Assembly (NCBI GenBank): GCA_030141605.1 | Contig: JAQGDQ010000693.1 | Span: 47,451 to 111,450 of the forward strand | DNA from: Tubiluchus corallicola | Lineage: Eukaryota > Priapulida > Priapulimorpha > Priapulimorphida > Tubiluchidae | Length of the DNA: 64,000 bases | Reading direction: 5' to 3' | Shown: positions 27,101-37,839 of the stretch, one piece after another | Numbering within the stretch: the stretch's first letter is position 1 | How the letters are laid out: each line of letters starts with the position of its first letter | Made by a program: the position numbers and the translations under genes | Notes under the pieces: model-generated | The model's input: only the letters and a program-made list of their open reading frames with translations | Told to the model about the DNA's origin: nothing | Database searches by the model: none

Positions 27101-30100
27101 TAGAACAAAAGTTGTAATGTGTTGAAATTATTTCCTGTAATGTAACTTTGTACGTTCTCTAGGACAAACAGGCTGATATTGATAATCACAGCCTGGCTGT
27201 AAGGTCTGTTCTGGACCTCTGTGATGTGTTATTAAATGACCCTGATGCCTGTTGTTCTGCCAGAGAGAAAGCCTCACTGCAGCAAGCTAAACATAGTTTA
27301 GAGAGAAGATGGAAAAGCATTACTAGTTTGTCTATGGATAAGCGATTAAAGTAAGTCTTATTAAGCTACAGTGCATTGCACACTGTTAGCATTGTACATT
27401 GGCCGAATGTTTTAGAGGGATGTCAATAGATTGTTTTTGGGTAGTTGGTATGTGCTTGAAGCTGTGCTTGGTCAGTTTCTGTAAATAAACAAACTGCTGT
27501 GCCAATTGAATTTTCTAGACTTTATATAATGGATTCAAATTTCAATTTTCGTATTTTTTAACTGTATTGCTTTCTTGGTGCAAAGTTTAGCAGCTGATAT
27601 CAGCACTCTGAACAGAAATCATACAGCAAATAACTAATTACATTAGATAATTTTTAAAGGCAAGACTGCTTTATATTGTTATGCCTTGGCAATTTTTTTC
27701 TTATATGATTGTTATCGATTTTAGGTTTTATATTCTATAATCAATTATTTTTCTCAGCTGCCAATGCAAATCTTTTGCATTGCCAGAGTATTTGTATTTA
27801 TCTTATGATAAAACCACAAAAATTGCATGATAAACGTAACCATCACAGCAACGAAATCAAGCAACGTGGCACTACCTTTGCGTAGTAACTTATTACCCTG
27901 GTGAGATGTTGCTTAGTCGTGAAGGTTTCTCATAAATACGAACACAGTGTTAGAAGCCATTTAGTGTGCTAGCCCATTTTGGTATACAGCACTTGTTTTC
28001 ATATACTTGGTGCATGTATGGTAGTGCAAGTGCAGTATATAGGGTAGTGCGCTAAACGTGGCACAGTACATGTGATAATGTCGTTATTTATGCACACCAG
28101 CTTTCTTAACAAAATTTGTAGACAAAAATAAACCAGTTTTGTTGGACTGTTTTTTAAATTTAATATTTATAAAATAAACTCATTTAAAACTTATGCTTTA
28201 CTTCATACTTTTCTACTGTCATTGTAATTAAAACAGCAATGGTTAAGATGAGAAACATGTTACACTCAAAGTGTTATTTAACAAAATTTTGAAATTACTC
28301 ATTTTTTATGCCTAAAACGAACTTTAAGCAATATATGATTAATCCGTTATGAAAATGAAGCTGATGTCCCACCATTAGTGTAAACCATGTACTAAATGTA
28401 CTTTTATTGTGCTGCAATTTTGGAATTCATTTTGTAGAATTAACCAATATTTGTTTTATTCTCCTGGTAGGATTGAAGAAACATCACGTTTGTGGCAGAA
28501 ATTAGCGGAGGATCATTCCGTGTTCAATGCATGGTTGGCTGGTGCGGAAGAACAAGCCAGTCACCCTGAGACTGTTTATATAACCCACAACCAAGCACTG
28601 GAGACAAGTGCAGAATTTAATGTAAGCTCATATGATGTCAATTTGATGTTATGCATAATTTTTGTGCATAACAATGTATAATTTTCCTGTATATCAGTTT
28701 AAAAAACAAATTGTGTGAACCTATACAGGTGGCCCAATAGAAATAATTTCATTATTTTTTCAGGAGTTGAAGAAAAATGTGCAAGAAAATTATACTCAGC
28801 TAGAATGGATTAATAAACAGTACCGTAAATTAGCACGAGAAGGTGCTGTTGATGCAGCTGGAGTTTTGCGACGCCTCGTATTGGATGCCAACAGTCGCTA
28901 TGATGCGTTGCTGTTTCGGTAATACTTTAATTGTTGTACTGTTACTATATTTTAATACTACTTAAATGCACGTCCTGTTTTTACTGGTTGTGTTATAAAT
29001 TTTCAAAGTTTTAGCGCTTTAATATTAAATTGGTTAAAATCTGTATCTGCGGCATACTGGATTATACAAACTGTATCCTATTTTTGAAGTATTTGTGTAG
29101 TTATTCAACACTGAATGTCAGTGCATCAGCCTATTAACGAATCAGAGTTTCCTGCTTGTTTTTGCATGCTGCTGTAATCTCTGTCAACTAAAGAAAGTTT
29201 CTAAAGTTTGAATTATCTGAGTTCAAAATGATATAAAAGGTGTCTTTGTGTTTTTAACGTTTTCCGAGAATTTGAAGCGGGTATTTCGACTGTTGAATGA
29301 ACTCATATGTATATGCGGTACGCTTGTTATAGTTGCCGCTGTGTAATGAGAAGACTAAAGCATTCCACTGACGTGAGAGATGAATTTGAGGCTTTGCGGA
29401 GTAAACTTGTTCTTTGGCTGAGCGACATTGACTGCAAGTTAACCAATGTTGAGCATTTCTCAGAAGCCGAGATTGCCTTGAAACGCAAACAGATAAAGGT
29501 ATCTATTGCTTCTTTGTGGTAGCTTAATTCACTTTTGATGCTGTGTCTCTGTCTTACTGGTATAATATCTCTGTAAAAAAACCTTTAATTTTGGTCTTTG
29601 TTTGTATCAAAAATAAGAAATTTCTGTTGATTTTTGTATATCTGTGTTTACAACAAAGTTACAATAAGAATTGTTCAATTTTAAAAATTGTTTAGCACAT
29701 ATTTGGGATATTGTGTGCCAAACTGGCTTGCATAGTTAGCAAAATTAAAGGCATAACTGGGTCTATATTTACACTTTTGTTGTTACCGTTTATAACACTG
29801 AACGGCAAGTTTGTACTGTAGCAAAAAATGGGAGCTTTTTGTAAGAAAAACGCCTCTTAAAAACTAATTAGTAAAAACCAAAATCTGAAATCTCAGTTTT
29901 GTATTTTTCATTTGACATGAGAAGAATAAAGGTAGAATCTGAAAAGGCAGATTCTTATAACAGTATTTTCTAAGAAAGCACTCGCAAACTTTAGAAATGT
30001 CAATCTATAATTGTATGGAATATCCTGTAAAACACTGCAGTCATTACTAGTTTTGATGTTATGCAGGAAATTCAGAAGGAAGTCAATCGTAAAATGAATC

Positions 30101-33100
30101 AGGTAGACTACCTGGATGCTGCTGGTGTTTATCTGATGCAGCGTGGTCATGACGATGATTGCTGCTCCGTCGAAGAAGAGTTATCGGAATTTCATCGGTT
30201 TCTCGATGGCGTTTTAGCTCGACTAGCAAATTACCAGCAACAACTTCACCTTCAAACTCTTTCACAGGTATGGACCAATTTTTTATACTTTGTTAGCGAC
30301 GTATATCTGTGTTACAACAAATTTACAGTAAGAATTGTTGGAGTAAAAATGTGACTGCAGTAAGTAATGCATTTCAGTTGAATTGCGAGATGTATTATGG
30401 GGTAATATCAGAATTATAGTTTTTGTAAACTGTGATTTACGTTATTGTATAGGCATTGCTAATGACATCCTATTTGATGCTTATCTGCAATAATTTCAGT
30501 GCACTAATTTTGCCATTAATTTTGTTCTTTTAGTTTACTTTTTTACAATTATTATTATGTTATTTTTTAATACTAACATGTAAAGCAAATTAGCCCTTAG
30601 GGACAAAAAACACCTGTACAGAATATACATAATTTCTTAAAACAGTAATTTGTTATTTCTTTATAACATCATACATAATTTTATTTATTGTTATATGTAA
30701 TAGTTTTCCCAGCTCAAAATTAATTTTTTTACTTTTTTGCTCTGTCTATTTTTGCTTATAGCTGCTGCTTTTCTGTTTGCTAATGTGCAAACTATGCTTC
30801 TGTTTGCATGCATTCCTAGTTGCTTGCATGTGAATTTTATGGTTATACTGAGTTTTTTGTCAGATTTCTGAATGTGAGAGGAAGTTACGAGACAGTTCAG
30901 TGCCAACAAAATTGCTCGTAAGTTCTGTTTGCTGTTCAGCATGTTCTTTCTGGCTTTGCATGTCCTCTTTCATACTTAAAAAAATTTTACCTAAGTTTAC
31001 AAATACTTACTAAATTTATTGTGTTGTTAAGTTCCATTTGAACTTACCAGAGCTTGGTGCTTTTAATAAAAAATGTTTACAAGAACATAAACATGTTCTA
31101 CAAGATGTAAACAAAATGTTCCAGGTGATGTAAACGCAATAAACAATATTCTTGCTCAGTAATACAAGCTTATATCATTTTGCAGCTGCGTGATGGTGTG
31201 ACTGCATTTTTCTTGGTCTTTGGTATACTATTGTCTGTGAGGCTTCTTTAATTTGCTTTCCATTTATTCTATTCTCATGCACCCAGAATCTTTGCAAATC
31301 ATTTGTTGGGTTTATGCAAGCAGCTTTTTTCCTTCCATTTTTGAATTACTACGATGAATATAAAATTGCATCTTCCAGAGACTATAGTGAACAAGCAGTT
31401 TTTCTTCCTTCATAAATGTTAAAAAAATATGAATTGTGAAAATTATTAAAGAATATGAAGATATTGTTTGATATTCAATAAAAAATGTACTTTTTTATTT
31501 TGATGATTAAATTTGATCTTACTTCTGATATTAATTAATAGGCCAATAGTTGTTTCATTTCATTAAAACAAATTGTATCTGTATGATCACTGGAAAATGT
31601 CTCAAAGTGCAATAATTTTCAAGTTCTCACGAAACTCATATGATGCCATTGTTTTCATTAAAGATAGGAACCTTATTTTACCCTGAAATACTTGACTGAA
31701 GTAAGTAAAAATATATTTAAGAAATGATTTTGCACATGGAGAAAATCAAAGGCAGCTGCTTTAGGCTATACAGGTTGCATGCTTACACATAGAAAAAAAT
31801 GAAGATTTTAATAACTTTTGCCTTTTTAGGAAAGGCAAGGTGAACAAGCTGCTTTTGTGAAAGATCAAGACCCAGAGCTGCAAGCACAACCTGAAAAAGA
31901 CAAAGAACCTACCCATGATGCCAAACATGGTAAATATTTTTATACCGTGTGAAGAGTGGTGCAAAACTGACTTTGTTCACAAGCACAAATGTTTCTGTGG
32001 AATTTTTGATGATGTAAATTGACTAACCTAATGTAAATTTTTCTGATGTTGTGTGTTTTTGCCGTTGCAGATCTTCGAACAAGGGTGGCTGAACAGCAGG
32101 AAGAACTAGATGAGTCTGAACTTTACTTGAAGGAGTTGCAGCTTGCACTAGCACAGACAGAGGAGGGAATAGGAATAACCGAGGAAGCGACTCGTTCGAA
32201 AACTCCTGTGGGCCATGAAGCACAAACTGCACATGCTGGATATGTACGTTTTCTATGTTGCTGAAGTATATGTATTTTTATTCAAGATTTTAAATAATTA
32301 CATTTAAGATTTTCTCCAAGCTGTACTGCTTCACAGTTCTCCGAACGTCTTTTTTGTGCTTAATGACTATTATTATTAACCAAACATTTTTCGTGGCACA
32401 ATGGTAATTATGAAGTGACAAGTTTTGGCAGATTTTAATGGCAGATAGCACTTACAACGAGGCTATTATAATGAGTCTCTGGTTATACTAATAAATTTCA
32501 AAGGGGCCCACCGAATCTCAGACTTAAACAATGCATTTAAACCTTGCTTGCAGTGAGCTCCCGTATTTCGAGTTTTTGCTTATTATGAGGAAAAATTTAG
32601 GCACCCTGAAACTACATTTCACCTGTATATAACCAGCGTGAGTTCTACAGTTTGCTTACAGCATGCATCGTATCACCAAAAAGGCAAAAAAGTCATGAAC
32701 AACTAGGTCTGAGGATTAATTTATTGATGGTGCGTAATGCCTATGCAAAACACACACTGCTGTCAGGGGGTGGGTGTATCTATATCTGTGACTGTCAGCA
32801 GATGTCACAAATAATAGAATAAATTCACAGCAGGCATTTAGAAAAAGCTTAGAAATTTTGCGCACAGTGGAAAACTTGAAATTTTGACAAGTTCATATAA
32901 TAAATCCACTAAATTATCATGAAAAAGCCCTCTTATTCAAATTCCTTTTGTTACTTTTTAAGAAACAAGTTAAACCAGAATCCAGTTAAACATTATGGTT
33001 TAAACTGATATTGTGTATTTATATTGCAGACAAAATTGATGGCTTCTTGCAAGGCTAACATAGATTTAGTCAACCACATAAAGAGCAAATTAGAGCAAGA

Positions 33101-36100
33101 GATTGGGCTCTCAGCACTTGATGATGCATGTAGCAGTGTCTCGGGTAAAAATCTCAAATAATTTTAAGCTTACAAATCCAACACAAGCCAGATATGTATA
33201 TCATTTGATTTTGAACCTGTTATATTAGGAATAAATCTGGCTGGGACAACAAAATTCGAGTGCCTAGTGTAAACAGCCCAACTTTATTGAAAGCCTTTCA
33301 AATGCCTATTTCAGTTTTGCCATAGAGCGTTAGCAATATTAATTGTGTCTAATTTTCGAATTATTGGTTACTTACTGTTTTTTTTTAAGGTAAGATAACT
33401 TCTGTGATTTTGTTCAACAGTCTCGTAATACCACAAACTTTTAAACTGCATGCCAGAAATGTCTAAGTGACTGCATTGTGAGATAGCTCATTGTTGGTCA
33501 GTTTTCTGTATTCAGTAATTTTGATGTAAGGAGAGCGTGGCTAAACACTCATATAAATGTGTTAATTGTGTTTGCACTAGGAGTCATAGAACGATGGGAG
33601 CTCCTTCAAGCGCAAGCCAATGAAAAAGAAAGACGACTAAAAGAGAATCACCAACAATATTCCCTATTTCTCTCTGATCTCACTGCCATGGAGGCTTGGC
33701 TAAACTCAGCTGAGGTGTACTTGAATGAAAAACCTGAAGCTGCTCACAACGTTGAACAGCTACAAACTATCATTTCTAAACACCGGGTATGCACAGTGGC
33801 TCATTCTATAAACAGAAATATAGAAACGTTTGAAACGTACAAACACAAGTTAATGCTATACATATTTATTAGCACTTATTGTTTCTGTGATTTTCGTTTT
33901 AATAGGAGTTTTAAAAGGATTTAGTTTGTTGCCTTGTGCTGTTGTGGTAGTAGTTGTTTGAAATTAAACAATCCATTTGTCAGATAACAAGAATGCTTTC
34001 AAAATTCAAAAATACTTAATCATAAGTTGCTTTCTTGTTGAGTAACGTGAGTGGGAAACGTGGTTTAACTCATAGGTTTTTGGAGTTTCAAAATTGAGAC
34101 ATTTCACAAAAATAATGTCATGTTAACTGTAACTACTGCTTCAACATTTAACGTCACTTACCCTTCAGTTTCTAGAGTTCGTGAACTCCTTCAGGACCAC
34201 ACCATTCAAAATAGGTCTTAATAAGACCTATGACTTTCTGCTACTGTATTAGCACAGACATAACTAAATGATTACAAATTTTATTTCAGGAGAATCTTGG
34301 CTATCCAATCATTTATAAGTGATTTAATTGGATAAAATTAAGAAAAACACGCCCTCTTCAGACACTCCAACTTAGCCTTTTGAGTAGCTTAGTATGGTGT
34401 ACACTTGTGTGATCATATACACTATTTTATTGATTGCCTGCTTGCTACAGCCCAAGCTGTGCATGTTCTGCTGCTATCCCAGGAATTTCTCCTCAAAAAT
34501 AGAGCAGACTTGAAGCCAAAGTATATCAGAGTATAGTGTCTGGATAGTTGAAATTTTTCTTCATTAGCCGATTTCGCACATATGATACTATACTTTGTTA
34601 AAGTGCAAATACTGCAGTTACTAAAAGCTTCTTTCAATTTTTTCATCGTAAATCGATTTCTAATTTGTCTAATGTAAACAAATGCATTTCATATATAATT
34701 TTGCATGAAAATCCATAGAAACCGACAAAAACTATCAAGTATAACGTAATCACTGCTTGGTGAGAGCAGTTTTTCATGAATCAGTGCAAAATGCAATAAA
34801 CGCTTATGATCCTGAAGGAATTTAGAGTCAGAATTAACTATTGGACTGCAACATGTTTCGTAGAATTCCATTCTGTCTGGAAAGTAAAACTCGTTTTTGA
34901 GGAGCATTTTTCGTTATTTTTAATTACGTTATTTTTATTTTTACGTTATGTAGCATGTCTTTGATTCTTCAGATAGATGCATAGTTTAATTACTAGATCA
35001 TCTGTACCAGCACTACAATTATGTTACATAAAACTTGTTTAATTTGTTAGGAGTTTCTGTTGGAAATGGAAAAATACAAGCAAGTGTTATTTTCTATAAA
35101 TACATCTGCCAAGAATTTCACCAATGCTGATACGGAAGAGGCTGCAGCTTTGTCGTCACGATTACGGACTACTAACCAACAGTGGGACACTGTATGCAAT
35201 CTGGCTCATTCCCGTCATTTCACCCTACAAACATTATTGATGAAATGCTCAGAATTCCACACAGTCACCAGTGATTTGATGGTTTGGTTGCAAAGTATGG
35301 AAGAGCAGTTGCGCCAATGCGAACCAGTTAATCTTTCAGATGACAGCGCCGTACTACGTCAGACTTTCTTGCAAATAAGGGTAAGCAGCTAATTATTTGC
35401 AGGTGAATTTAGCAACTAGTGATAAAAAAGAGGCTGAAGTAATTTGGTGAGTAGATGTAGAAATCCTTACCAAAGTTAAACAAAAGCTTTTATGAGGTGA
35501 ATCTTAGCCCCAAGGGATTCTTGTTGCATGTGAAATTCCTCTAAGCAAAGTATTAGGCAATACAAAGAAAAAAAGAGCTAACTAAAATGGCTCTTATACT
35601 AGAACCAGTGAGAATGTGGACTCTTTAGAGCGACTGAGGTGAAGAGGCTGAGGAAAGATAGTTATATTTCTTGATCTTTGCACTACTCGGTATTTCCGTT
35701 TAACTTTTTTCTGCTCAGTTTGAAGATTACAGATAGTCTGAATTATCCATCTACAATAATTACTTATGTACATCTCATTAGCATATGTTATTTTATTTGT
35801 AGTCAGTTAAAAGAGAGCTGGAGGCATCTAAGCCACGCATTCTGTCCCTCTATGAAACGGCTCAGCAACTACTTGCCGACTGCGACACTGCAGAGTCGCA
35901 CGAGGCCGTGAATAAACTCAGCGTGGTCGCAAACCGGTTGCGATTCTTACTTCTAGTCTGCTCTCAGTATCTACGCATACTACGTGCTGTAGAGGAGGGA
36001 AGAGAGGTATATAATTTGTCCTAATTAGTTTTTAATTCATTAATTTTTTTACACTTCCTAGCAATGCCAATGTGATATTGTAATTCAAACAGGTGCTTAA

Positions 36101-37839
36101 ATCAGATCACATAATTGATGATTGATATACTTTTTTGTCTTTGAGTTCCTATATTTTTTTTGCTTAGCCATCTTCTGTATCTGATGATGACAGATTAACA
36201 AAGTTATTAGAAGCTGATGTGCCTCTCGAGCTGACAAAACAGGTGGGTATTGCATGAGTTTTAATGCTTTAGTATGTACTCTTGAATTGCTTTTTAATTT
36301 CTAAGTCTAGATTATCCGGTAAAGTTAAACTAACAAGAGTTTCAACCATGTGGATTTACTTGTCTGTAGCACTGTCCACAGATTTTATCATTTGCTTGTT
36401 CCTGGATAATCTGATCTTTGAAAATGGGACTGGTGACAAGGATGTGCAATTAGTGTGATGTTATGGATGTGTAATTTTGTATTGGTAGCTTATAGAATTA
36501 TTTTATATGATAGATGTGTAAATATGCATCACAAGCTTTATAAAGATATGTATCCATATAGACGTGTAACCATATTTAGACGTGCCTTAAATTATTGCAC
36601 TGGTTATCATTGTTCATACATGCGAACTCAACTTCACAGTTATGATAAACATTGCAGATAAACATTTACAACATTTAAATAATGCTACAGTAAATCTGTA
36701 GTAAAGGCTTCTATAACTGTTATCTTAATTAGTTATTTTTATATCCATAAATATTACTCGTATTTTTGATTATGGTATAAATGAGCTTTGATTATTAAGC
36801 ACTAGAGCACCGTTCTTTCACAGTACATCGTGTATATGACCCTCACATGGCATGAACAATGTAAACCTTTTGCACTGTTTTCTTCACAATGTAGAACACG
36901 TTTTTGGTTGTAACATTCATTTCTTTTTTCTTCTCAGTTATCAGAGGCGATGACGCCTTCAGACTTGGATGCTATACTGGAAGCTGAAAAGTAAATATCT
37001 TCTAATTTCCTATTAAGTTTGCATATAAGATACCTTACTTTCTCTATCTCTTGCCTTTTTGCTTGTTGTGCAATGCATGGTGTGTATTGTTCTGTGTGCA
37101 TTTGTTATAACAGTGGACAAAGTTTTTAAGACGATCTCTAGTAAATAATTGACAGTCCTTTGTGCTAGGCCATATTATACTGTTTGCTACAAACTCAGAA
37201 GATTCATGTCTATGGAAGCTAATCAAATTTCTGTGACAATAGTAAAGTATAGTCCTGTACATAGACTAGCGATAAAACTGCATGTTGGAATTCCTTGCAT
37301 TGACAATTTGCAGTGTACGACAATGTTCCACACTTACTTGTTAAAAAATGCAGCACCTTTGAAGAAGAATAAACTCTAGTTAGACTTAAACCATAGTATT
37401 GGTGGCCATTTAATATTTTGTCCTTGCTTTTTTTCCAGACGACAACAAATTAAACAGTCTAATTGGTTATTGTTTTACTGTGCCGTTTACAAATACTAAG
37501 GCTAAGGTATGAAAAAACTTAATGGTAAGAAATGAAGTGTAAAAATTGTGAGGAAAATGTAAGTGCACATTTTCAAAAGTAATAACAGTCTAAAAAGTTA
37601 AAAAATATGTTTGTCATTACAGAAAGAGACTTGAAAGCATAAATCCTGACGAGAGGCGATCGTTCTTGGGTCGAGTTGTGAAAGCTGCACTACCTCTACA
37701 AGCACTGATGCTGGCCCTTGTTGGGCTCGCCTGCCTTGTGCCAATGTGCAACGAAGACTATGCCTGTGTCGTACAGAACACGTTTGCGCAGTCGCTAGAC
37801 CCAATGTTACGATATACAAATGGGCCCCCTCCATTTTAA
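1..37839 (+). CDS. SYNE (nesprin) homolog: Nesprin-like giant spectrin-repeat protein with C-terminal KASH domain (3' part, 46 exons)
   Basis: This is the 3' part of a nesprin, the outer-nuclear-membrane half of the LINC complex that ties SUN proteins to the cytoskeleton. I joined 46 exons by GT-AG sites with consistent phase and no internal stop, giving 11,932 coding bases and about 3,976 residues. The first exon is already open at base 1, so the 5' end, where family members carry calponin-homology domains, lies outside. Order seen: acidic tandem repeats, duplicated helical modules, an acidic block, a long run of spectrin-type helices with conserved Trp motifs (QWD, RWN, RRWK), and a KASH exon. 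Of 45 introns, 36 are phase 0. The gene identity is firm because of the KASH tail. Individual exon edges are my reading of splice sites, and a skipped small exon cannot be excluded. Whether it matches SYNE1 or SYNE2 is not meaningful outside vertebrates. Confidence 0.9.
35..1625 (+). repeat. 471-bp coding tandem repeat
   Basis: Units start with GTGCCTTCTGAAGTA at 35, 449, 920 and 1391. The 449-to-920 and 920-to-1391 steps are both exactly 471 bp (157 codons). The first unit is 414 bp, lacking 57 bp (19 codons) around position 160. The fourth unit matches to about 1620 and then diverges. Copies are nearly identical at nucleotide level, including at silent sites, which points to recent duplication or ongoing gene conversion. 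Unit edges are arbitrary; the repeat probably began upstream, because bases 1-34 are the tail of another unit. Confidence 0.95.
2480..2930 (+). repeat. Coding repeat of about 34-39 codons with LPI core
   Basis: Exon 2 holds four copies of an acidic unit ending in the core V/I-x-x-x-L-P-I followed three residues later by R-E or R-G. The spacings are 39, 34 and 34 residues. Copies are more diverged than the 471-bp units of exon 1, so this array is older. The phrase HVESKSE is shared by the two middle copies. Confidence 0.8.
3414..5984 (+). CDS. Nesprin exons 3-6: duplicated exon module
   Basis: Exons 3414-3569, 4002-4433, 4634-4789 and 5790-5984, all phase 0. Exons 3 and 5 are both 156 bp and encode clearly related 52-residue helices; each contains the core R-I-I-H-R-V followed by V-T-E-x-W. 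The end of exon 2 ([20 protein letters not shown]) matches the end of exon 4 ([20 protein letters not shown]). The start of exon 4 matches exon 6 more weakly. A block running from late exon 2 to early exon 4 was therefore duplicated, introns included. The start of exon 9 ([14 protein letters not shown]) looks like a third, diverged copy. The helices fit diverged spectrin repeats. Confidence 0.85.
6528..7472 (+). CDS. Nesprin exon 7: large acidic exon
   Basis: A 945-bp phase 0/0 exon (315 residues). Acceptor AG at 6526-6527, donor at 7473. It opens with a Lys/Glu-rich helix, then the unusual motif GLGGWMQWL, which could be a short amphipathic or binding segment. The rest is low-complexity acidic sequence containing a Glu-Asp run. 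No family domain is recognisable. As in exon 1, this looks like disordered linker placed between helical modules. Confidence 0.85.
6719..6743 (+). repeat. Coding GAAGAC hexamer repeat
   Basis: Four copies of GAAGAC encode an alternating Glu-Asp run in exon 7. Such repeats readily vary in copy number in frame. Confidence 0.85.
7616..13327 (+). CDS. Nesprin exons 8-12: spectrin-repeat rod, first part
   Basis: Exons 7616-7804, 8713-8991, 9487-9699, 11726-12025 and 13034-13327, all phase 0 at both ends. The products are helical, with Leu heptads and Trp motifs such as SQWE in exon 8 and RQWSEFE in exon 12. These are typical of helix A or C in spectrin repeats. Exon 9 has two candidate acceptors; the AG at 8711-8712 keeps the frame. 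I tested a possible extra exon at 10091-10184 and left it out because its 94-bp length breaks the frame. Confidence 0.8.
7846..7876. repeat. TA microsatellite
   Basis: A short (TA)n tract with a single C interruption in the intron after exon 8. Confidence 0.9.
12132..12745. mobile_element. Possible hAT-like non-autonomous element in a nesprin intron
   Basis: The block begins with CAGTGTTTCATG and ends with the near inverse CCTGTGAAACACCGC. The shared core GTGTTTCA is the type of terminus seen in hAT elements. It has no transposase ORF and no clear target duplication, and only about 10 bp of inverted repeat are convincing. Confidence 0.35.
13624..13690. mobile_element. Transposon-end fragment
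   Basis: A GC-rich island in an AT-rich intron, with CAGTGGCATTGCTAGGG and GGCGGACCGCCCTGGGTGGC. This is the style of terminus seen in many invertebrate DNA transposons. No opposite end was found. Confidence 0.35.
14648..21486 (+). CDS. Nesprin exons 13-24: spectrin-repeat rod, middle part
   Basis: Exons 14648-14803, 14898-15068, 15479-15629, 15794-15969, 17129-17263, 17762-17944, 18507-18719, 18977-19227, 19709-19904, 20251-20583, 20725-21027 and 21260-21486. Introns after exons 15, 20 and 24 are phase 1, 2 and 2, and each split codon is completed correctly (Gly at 15629/15794, Arg at 19227/19709, Arg at 21486/22833). Spectrin hallmarks include NRWNQI, NRQWDDL, NQLWL and FSWWLHN. The exon at 20251-20583 lacks an early Met, so it is easy to miss. 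The protein here is a run of three-helix bundles with no enzymatic domain. Confidence 0.85.
16376..17090. mobile_element. Terminal-inverted-repeat element, family A (intronic copy)
   Basis: The left end CAGTAGATGTCGCTTAGTAG is followed by ACTCAC. The reverse complement of the right end carries the same GCTCAC box and then AGAATCA, CCTAATTG and CTCAAAAACGTCT. That last run is shared with the element at 58959. The copy has no complete transposase; a + strand open stretch ends at 17050 in an unrecognised sequence. Confidence 0.55.
22833..30917 (+). CDS. Nesprin exons 25-37: spectrin-repeat rod, third part
   Basis: Exons 22833-22932, 23178-23360, 23887-24024, 24325-24483, 24620-24778, 25125-25291, 26588-26750, 27163-27350, 28471-28621, 28764-28918, 29351-29498, 30067-30267 and 30864-30917. 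Split codons at 25291/26588, 27350/28471 and 28918/29351 all restore sense codons. Trp signatures include DCRWNNL, QWSVFD, LRSWLAS, ERRWKSI and FNAWLAG. The exon starting at 29351 has a NAGNAG acceptor; use of 29354 removes one residue. The last exon is only 54 bp with a clean GTAAGT donor. Confidence 0.83.
25384..25939. mobile_element. Pogo/Tigger-like MITE with 29-bp inverted termini
   Basis: Both ends read TACCGTATTTTCCC when taken inwards, and the inverted repeat extends through TGTATAAGAGACCC with one mismatch in 29. Each end also contains an extra internal copy of GGTCTCTTATACA, so the left end can fold on itself. On the + strand at about 25793-25840 a short reading frame encodes [16 protein letters not shown] and then a stop. 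That resembles the acidic C-terminus of pogo/jerky-type transposases, so the element may be an internal-deletion derivative. It lies in the intron after exon 30. Confidence 0.75.
31830..36990 (+). CDS. Nesprin exons 38-45: C-terminal spectrin repeats and linker
   Basis: Exons 31830-31929, 32071-32243, 33030-33144, 33581-33786, 35051-35380, 35803-36006, 36168-36242 and 36938-36990. The first encodes a Lys/Glu/Gln-rich linker. Exons 33581-36006 encode well-formed spectrin repeats (ERWELLQ, MEAWLNS, NQQWDTV, LMVWLQS) of the type that precedes the KASH domain in nesprins. The last two short exons encode an acidic Ser/Asp linker leading to the membrane. Introns after exons 38 and 40 are phase 1, and the one after exon 45 is phase 2. 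Confidence 0.87.
32456..32620. mobile_element. Possible Tigger-type transposon remnant
   Basis: The intron carries ACGAGGCTATTATAATGAG and then TTATACTAATAAATT, in the style of Tigger termini that repeat TTATAACGA. It is strongly decayed and has no clear partner end. Confidence 0.3.
37623..37839 (+). CDS. Nesprin terminal exon encoding the KASH domain
   Basis: This exon completes a Lys codon split at 36990 and encodes about 72 residues to the TAA at 37837-37839. A basic stretch ([10 protein letters not shown]) leads into a single hydrophobic span of about 20 residues ([18 protein letters not shown]). About 30 residues for the perinuclear space follow. These include DYAC, with the Cys at position -23 from the last residue, and end in [11 protein letters not shown]. 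In the family, the terminal PPPx binds the SUN trimer and the Cys at -23 can form a disulfide with SUN. The final residue is Phe here, whereas vertebrate nesprins 1-3 end in Thr. Confidence 0.96.

Larger units (their letters stand above)
2090..37622 (+). other. Introns of the nesprin gene
   Basis: The 45 introns run from about 95 bp to about 2.0 kb and are AT-rich, with pyrimidine-rich acceptors. The longest are 9700-11725, 13328-14647, 21487-22832, 25292-26587, 33787-35050, 15970-17128, 27351-28470 and 12026-13033. Apart from the elements listed separately (7846-7876, 12132-12745, 13624-13690, 16376-17090, 25384-25939, 32456-32620) I see no gene or recognisable RNA in them. Confidence 0.7.
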
